A stretch of 13,010 nt of DNA from Xylaria sp. FL1777 (lineage: Eukaryota; Ascomycota; Sordariomycetes; Xylariales; Xylariaceae): contig MU401024.1 of NCBI GenBank assembly GCA_022578965.1, positions 1-13,010 on the forward strand. Reading direction: 5' to 3'. Position numbers and translations under genes: made by a program. The notes below the pieces were generated by a model. It saw nothing but the letters and a program-made list of their open reading frames with translations, did no database searches and was not told where the DNA came from. This document shows positions 8,159 to 13,010 of the stretch, piece after piece (the stretch's first letter is position 1; every line of letters starts with the position of its first letter).

Positions 8159-8347
8159 TAATTATAAAGTTAAAAGTAACTTTTAGTTTTAGTTCTTTAA
8201 AAGCTTTTTAAGCTTCTTTTAAAATTAAAAAGGATTTTTTTTTGTATTTTTTTTTTATATACTTTATAAAATAAAATGCTATTTTTTTAAAGTCTTAAAT
8301 TAACATTTAAACATAATTTAAAAATCTTAATGCTTGTTATATATTTA

Positions 8348-9128
8348 TAATAGTAGCTAAATTAAGTATTTTTTAATTTTATATTATATTAATTTTTAAC
8401 TATTAAATTTATATTTATTTTAAAGTAATTATAAATTTTAAAAAGTTAATTTTTTATATATATTATATATATTTTTTTATATTAAATTGTAATTTTGCTT
8501 ATTTAAGTGTTTTTAATACTTAAATTATGTATTTTTTGTGTTTTTTTAGTGTTTTAAAGTAAATTAAAATATTATTTAAGTAAATAAACACAAATTTATT
8601 TAAAAACTTCTATAAAATTATTATTATTATATATTAAAAGCTAACTAATATGTTTTATAGTTTTTGTAATATAATTATATATTTATATAGTTTATATATT
8701 ATTTATATAGTAGTTTTTTATTTTTTTTTTTTAGCTATTTTAATAGCATAATATTTATTTAAAATATTAACTGCTATAAATTATTTTGCTTAGCTAATGT
8801 TTTTTTTTATAATTACTAATAAAATAAAAAAGTATTTATTTATAATAATAATTATATTTAATAGTTAATAATTAATTATTATTTGCTATATTAGTTTTTT
8901 TTTTTTATTAATTAGTTGTTTTTTATTTTTTATTTTAAGTATTAGTACTATAAAGTATTTAACAAATAACTAAGATTTTTTTAGGAATTTTTTTGCTAAG
9001 TTTTTTTAAATATATTTTTATAAAGCGTTTGTTTTATTTAAGCTTATATAGTATACTTAATAAAGCTTTAATTAACATTTTTTTTTAATAAAAATATAGT
9101 AATTTTATAAGCTATATTTAAGAAGTTC
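8348..9128 (-). pseudogene. pol: Copy B: reverse transcriptase domain, inactivated
   Basis: It aligns with 510-1290 of copy A (coordinate sum 9638, no net indel). The active site reads YLNN on the - strand (+ strand 8571-8582 is ATTATTTAAGTA) in place of YLDD, and the motif A Asp is also Asn (+ strand 8766-8768). Downstream, ILIYF.TLKKHKK matches 'ILIYSKTLKEHEKH'. The same three Asp-to-Asn changes occur in both copies, as expected where GA dinucleotides are strong targets for G-to-A change. Confidence 0.93.
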
Positions 9129-10880
9129 TTTTTTTTTTTTTTTTTTAAATAGTTTGTAGAATTTATAATATACTTTTAATATTTTGTTTAGAATTTTTTT
9201 TGCGATTTTTCTGATTTTTTTGCTTTATTTTTTACTTTTTTAATTAATAGTTTTTGCTTTTTATTAAATTAAAAAGTTGCTAGTTTTTAGCTATAATATT
9301 TCTAAAATAATATTATAATTAAATATATTAGTAATATTTAATATAATTTATTTTTTGTATTTTTATATAAATATATTAAAAAGTTTAGTTTTTTTAAGTA
9401 TATAATTGTTATTATAGCTAAAAGTACTTTTATTAAATTTTTTAATTTTTTAAGATTTTTGCTTATATTTTTAAGAAATTTTATTTTGTTTTATTACTTT
9501 AAATAAAATTATATTAATTTATGCTTTTAAATTAATTAAAGTATTATACTTTTTTTTTTAATATATAAGTTTAACTTTAAATTAGTTTTGCTAGTTATTA
9601 TATTAAACTTTATATAAAGCTTTAGTTTTTTTAGCTATTTGCTGCTTTTTTAGTAAGTGCTTATTTTGTTTTTTAACTTTTTTTTGTTAAATGTTTAAAT
9701 GCTTGTTTTATTTTATACTTTAAATGTTATTATGCTTTATTTTGTTTTTGCTTTTAGTTAAGCTTTAAATTGCAGTTTTTAAGCTTTTTTATTTTTAGCA
9801 ACTATTTTTTAGTATAGCTATGCTTTAATTAGCTAGTAATATTTATAGCAATTATTTTTATATTTCTTTGAAATAATATTATAAGTATAGTTAAAATTCT
9901 TTTTAAATGTTGTAAATTTTTATAAATTTTTATAGTAAACTATAGTTATAACTAATTATTTTAATTTATAAAAGTTCTATATTTTTATTTTTGTAATTTG
10001 TTTAAAAAACTAATTATTTTTTAATTTATTAAATAAATATTAGTAGTAATAATATACTATATAACAATTTTATAATATTTTATTATGTTTTAAATTTTTT
10101 AAGCATAAAATATTATTATTGTTTTTTATTATAGTTTTATTATAATAGTAATTCTTAGTAATTAGTTAAATTACTAGTTTTAGTTTTTAAAACGTATTAA
10201 TTTTTGCGTTAATTATTAGTGCTTTTTTGTTTTGTTACATTTAAAGCAATTTAAGCTATAAAAATACTTTATTTATTTTTATTATTTTTTTTTTTATAAT
10301 GTTTTTTATAGCTTTTAATTTTATTTGTTTTTGCTTTAAAGTTTTATAAGTTTTGTTTTTTTAGGTTTATTTAGCAATTAAATATTTTAGTAGTTTATAA
10401 TTAGTTTAATAATTATACTATTTATAGTTATAGTTTTATTTTTTTAAACATAATTTTTTTTTAAGCTATATTTTAAGCTTTAATAGTTTAAAATTTTTAT
10501 AGTTTTATAAGTTTACTAATTACGTTAACTTATTATTTTTTATTGTTTGCTACTTTTAATTAAACTATTTTTTTAAGTTATATATTAAATAACTTTAATT
10601 ATTTATATAATAAATATATTTTTTTATAATTTGTTTTAATAATTATAAAGCTTTTAAATAATATTTATATGTTTGTTTATTTTAATTTATATAAATAAAA
10701 CATTTAAATTTGTTTAGTATAGTACTTTTGTTTTAACTTAAAACAACAATTTTATATTTTTGCTTTAAAAACATATTTTTTAAATTGCTTTGTTGTTTTT
10801 TATTATTTTGGATTTTTATAACTTGTACTTTTTTTTTAAATTAGAAAATTTTTTTTTTTTATAGTTTTTTTTTCTGTTTT
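9129..10880 (-). pseudogene. pol: Copy B: protease and linker region between Gag and RT
   Basis: About 1.75 kb separates the Gag zinc knuckle from RT and must have encoded the aspartic protease plus linkers. The sequence is too degraded for me to place the protease with confidence. The best candidate is at + 10190-10223, where the - strand reads ALIINAKINTF; reversing transitions allows 'ALI.DAGADTF', close to but not the usual D[ST]GA. The last 500 bp before RT reads as a Lys/Gln-rich linker. A Cys-containing segment NCCFKL.QK.YYTKQ lies at + 10707-10751. Gag-pol fusion or frameshift cannot be judged. Confidence 0.6.
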
Positions 10881-12000
10881 TTTTTTTAAATTAGCATTAT
10901 TTTTAAAAGTGTTTTTTTTTTTTATAGTTATAACATTTAACTTTAAACATATTTTAGGATTATTATTTTTAGATTTTACTAATTTGCTTAAATTTTTATT
11001 TAATATTTTTTTAAGTATTTTTTTTTTTGTTTTTTTTAGTTTTTTTAGTTTTAAAGTACTAGTTAAATAATTATTAATTAATTATAATAGCTATATTAAT
11101 ATACATATTAATTTTTGCTAGTTTATTTATTTTATATAATTTGTTTTAAACTTAAGTTTTAAGTTTACTATAAAATAAATAAAATAATATAAGTTTAAGC
11201 AATTTTAAAATTACTACTAATTATTTAAATTTTATAACATAATTTATTGCTACTTTTTTTTGTTTTAAGCAATAAAGTGCTTTTTTTGCGTGTTTTGCTT
11301 TTTAAGTATTTTTAAATAATGCTTTTATTTAATTTTTAAACTTAATGTAGTTTTTAAAAATTTTTTTTATTTTTAGCTTAAAGTTAATTAACTTGTTAGT
11401 TTTTAAAAAATTCTTTAAAACAAATTAAAACTATTTTAATACTTTTTTTAATAAAAATTATAAAATAGTTATTACTTTTTGGTTTTTTTTTGTAATAATA
11501 ATAAAGTGTTATTTTAAATAAAGTTTAGCATAAATTAAAAAAGCTTTTATATTTATAAATTTATTATAAAGCTTTAAAGTAATAAGTTTAAAACTTTTAA
11601 TGTTTAGTATTTTTAACATTATAAATAATCTTAATAATAAAAGCAGTAATAGTAATAAAAAGTTAGGTTTTTTATTTTAAGTTATTACTTTAAGTATAAT
11701 AATAATAAAAATAAGCGTTAAATTTATTAATAATAATATTAATATTAGTTATAATATAATTACTTATTTAAAACTTTGATTTATTATTATAGTAATAATT
11801 ATTATTGCTGCTTTAATTATTATAGCTAGTATTTATGCTAGTTTAAAAGTTATAACGCTTAATATTTAAGCTATTTTTTAAGTTAAAATAACTAGTTTGC
11901 TTTATAGCGCTAGCATTAATATTAGTTCTTTTTTATTACTACTGCTTAACTTTTTTTTTTTTACTACTGTTTTTTTTTTAATAAAAGTAGCTAATAAAAG
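10881..12000 (-). pseudogene. gag: Copy B: gag (capsid and CCHC nucleocapsid), inactivated
   Basis: Gag forms the virus-like particle and binds the RNA. From about 11380 leftward the - strand reads FKNYIKFKN*IKALF, then KAKHAKKALY.LKQKK and NYVIKFK*LVVIL, then LFYLFYSKLK, NKLYKINK, and finally INMYINIAIIIN*LLN*Y. This follows the Ty3/gypsy capsid pattern 'F...LKE.FGD......A...L..LKQ...VS.Y..EF..L......L...F..GLK..V...L.........EYI..A..IDNRL'. A zinc knuckle follows at + 10893-10935, reading KCYNY.KK.HF*K*C for C-x2-C-x4-H-x4-C with its second Cys changed to Tyr. The N-terminal part (about 11500-12000) is low complexity and I cannot fix the start codon. Confidence 0.85.
10893..10935 (-). pseudogene. 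Gag CCHC zinc knuckle
   Basis: On the - strand the first Cys is intact (TGT), the second is TAT, and the His (CAC) and last Cys (TGC) are intact, spaced as C-x2-C-x4-H-x4-C with a decayed Gly after the second Cys. This motif binds packaging signals on the element RNA. It is one of the better preserved short motifs in the window. Confidence 0.8.
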
Positions 12001-12278
12001 TGCTAAAGTTTATTGTTTTAATATATTGCTAGTTTTAAAGGTTTTTAAGATTTTTAAACTTGATTTTTGATTTTTTATTTTTAGTAATATAACTTAGATT
12101 TAGTTTTATTAATTATTAAATAAGGTTTATTTATATAATACTATTTAATATTTTTGTTTTTTAAATATCTTTTTAGTATACCTTTAAAAGTTTATTTTAT
12201 AAATTATTTATTACTTAATTTTTTATATTAATATTTGTTTTTATATATTAAGTTTTATTAATTAAAAAGCTATTAAAA
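12001..12278 (-). other. Copy B: leader between 5' LTR and gag
   Basis: This AT-rich stretch between the 5' LTR and recognisable Gag shows no domain. It should contain the primer binding site at its right end and the packaging signal. The boundary with gag is arbitrary, because no start codon can be chosen in decayed sequence. Confidence 0.5.
12262..12278 (-). other. Copy B: presumed primer binding site
   Basis: On the - strand the sequence directly after the 5' LTR reads TTTTAATAGCTTTTTAA. A primer site for a tRNA 3' end normally begins TGG; TAATAGC at + 12269-12275 could be a decayed TGGTAGC three bases inside the LTR edge. The tRNA cannot be named, and self-priming as in Tf1 is not excluded. 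Confidence 0.35.
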
Positions 12279-12772
12279 TATAATAGACTTGTTATATATT
12301 AATATAACAGGTTTGCTTTTAAAGTTTTAATTTATAAGTAATAATAAGATTTTTAATAGTAGTTCATTAAAAAAGTTTTTAAAGTACTTTTATTACTATG
12401 CATTAATAAAGGTTTTAAAGGATTAAAAGTAATAAATGTATTAATGCTTAGCAATTATGAAAAATTAATAGCTAAAAAACTAAAACTAAATAAGTAACTA
12501 AATATAAAAAGTATATAATTATATAAACAAAAGAAAAATAAAAAAAGTAGTAATTTTTTTTAAATTACTGTAAGTTTAGTAAGCACTAAATTACTATAAG
12601 CTTAGTAAGCTTTAAATTATTGTAAGCTTAGTAAGCTTTAAATTACTGTAAGCCTAGTAAGCTAAATAAGTTATTACGTAACTTTAGCTTTAGCTAGTAA
12701 AAGAAAAAGTGCACAGTATATATAAAAGCATTAAGCTGCTTTAAAAGCTACTTTTGTGCTAATTTCGTAACA
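12279..12772 (-). repeat. Copy B: 5' LTR, 494 bp
   Basis: It is a gap-free partner of 5072-5565. On the + strand it runs from TATAATAGACT (decayed TGTAAT end) to GCTAATTTCGTAACA. Differences from the 3' LTR in the stretches compared are all transitions, in both directions relative to each other, so each LTR was mutated separately after insertion. It contains the four 26-bp units at 12560-12663. As the 5' LTR it would have held the promoter, reading leftward. Confidence 0.95.
12560..12663 (-). repeat. Copy B 5' LTR: four tandem 26-bp units
   Basis: These are the same four units as in the other LTRs, with more G kept (CTTAGTAAGC in each unit). In the 5' LTR they lie in the presumed U3, upstream of the element's transcription start. 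Confidence 0.9.
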
Positions 12773-12777
12773 TAATA
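12773..12777. repeat. Right target-site duplication of copy B (TAATA)
   Basis: TAATA directly follows the LTR end TAACA and matches 5067-5071. Because RIP mutates sequences near repeats, an unchanged pair of A/T-only sites is informative about position but weak about time. Confidence 0.8.
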
Positions 12778-13010
12778 AACCTTTTTTAGCTTAAAAAAAA
12801 GCTAGTATTAATATTTAACTGCTTTTGCTTTATATTTAAAAGTTTTTATTTTTGTATTTTTATAGCTGCTTATAACTTAATTAATTTTTTAGCTATGTTA
12901 TAATAGTTAAGCTTCTTTATATTTAAAACTTATTTAGTTATTTTACGTGCTTTTTTTAAGTTATATAATAACTAGTAGCTTAATTAAAAATTTGTTTGCT
13001 TTTTTAGTAT
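12778..13010. other. Right flank, no gene seen
   Basis: These 233 bp of AT-rich sequence lie outside copy B. I see no open frame, no part of the element and no RNA gene. A short inverted repeat (TTTTTTAGCTTAAAAAAAAGCT, about 12783-12804) can fold but has no assigned role. The composition is like the rest of the window, so it is probably another decayed repeat. Confidence 0.5.

Larger units (their letters stand above)
5072..12772 (-). mobile_element. Copy B: full-length decayed Ty3/gypsy chromovirus, 7,701 bp
   Basis: It is bounded by two 494-bp LTRs in the same orientation and a TAATA duplication on both sides. Read on the - strand from 12772, it gives 5' LTR, leader, Gag with a CCHC knuckle, protease region, RT, RNase H, integrase, chromodomain, 3' region, polypurine tract and 3' LTR. 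The internal region is 6,713 bp. All domains are broken by stops and by loss of catalytic residues. The length is in the usual range for fungal chromoviruses, so there is no sign of large insertion or deletion. Its left 4.5 kb pairs with copy A in inverted orientation. Confidence 0.95.

Noticed and set aside
10707..10751. Second zinc knuckle (NCCFKL.QK.YYTKQ)
   Set aside because: The position of the second Cys reads TTA and that of the last Cys ATT, neither of which can come from a Cys codon by transitions; only the knuckle at 10893-10935 fits.
12783..12804. Hairpin as a transcription terminator
   Set aside because: It is A/T-only apart from one AGCT pair, and no transcription unit ends there; copy B's 5' LTR faces the other way.
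1..13010. AT-rich organelle genome or linear plasmid
   Set aside because: No mitochondrial or plasmid gene is recognisable and no frame is open under any code; the readable protein remnants are all Gag-Pol of a Ty3/gypsy element, with LTRs and a target-site duplication.
1..13010. Native genome of an AT-rich protist such as Plasmodium or Dictyostelium
   Set aside because: Those genomes keep long open frames. Here catalytic codons are lost by transitions in paired repeat copies, which points to targeted mutation of repeats rather than to background composition.

Overview
This window contains no intact gene. It is extremely AT-rich: hand-counted lines give roughly 10-13% G+C. It consists almost entirely of two decayed copies of one Ty3/gypsy LTR retrotransposon carrying a C-terminal chromodomain (a chromovirus). 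Ancestral C and G have been replaced by T and A at very high density on both strands. Wherever the copies or the LTRs can be aligned, I see essentially only transitions. This is the pattern of fungal repeat-induced point mutation (RIP) or a comparable C-to-T process, so the likely host is a filamentous fungus, most probably a Pezizomycotina ascomycete. Host group is inference; no host gene is present to test it.

Layout. Copy A lies on the + strand, runs off the left edge and ends at 4504. It contains the end of the protease/RT linker, reverse transcriptase (about 510-1290), RNase H (about 1480-1860), integrase (about 1990-3090), chromodomain (about 3180-3375), a 3' region, a polypurine tract and a 494-bp 3' LTR (4011-4504). 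A 562-bp spacer of unknown, equally AT-rich sequence follows. Copy B lies on the - strand and is complete at 5072-12772 (7,701 bp). It has two LTRs of exactly 494 bp (5072-5565 and 12279-12772), is flanked by a TAATA target-site duplication, and reads leftward as leader, Gag (capsid and CCHC knuckle), protease region, RT, RNase H, integrase, chromodomain and 3' region. The right edge holds 233 bp of unassigned AT-rich flank.

The two copies are tail to tail, so bases 1-4504 and 5072-9638 form an inverted repeat with arms of about 4.5 kb. In life the genes would have acted together: Gag packages the RNA, protease matures the polyprotein, RT/RNase H makes the cDNA, and integrase with its chromodomain inserts it, typically into H3K9-methylated chromatin for this family. 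Both copies are dead, with stop codons throughout and RT and integrase catalytic Asp/Glu codons changed to Asn/Lys.

Points that go beyond a routine decayed element: surviving C is mostly preceded by a purine rather than being simply depleted at CpA; one LTR keeps a GC-rich island; copy A has a 60-bp in-frame deletion between direct repeats; the LTR carries four 26-bp tandem units; and a possible antisense reading frame in the 3' region has stop codons in one copy matched by CAA in the other. I found no tRNA, rRNA, CRISPR array or cellular operon.
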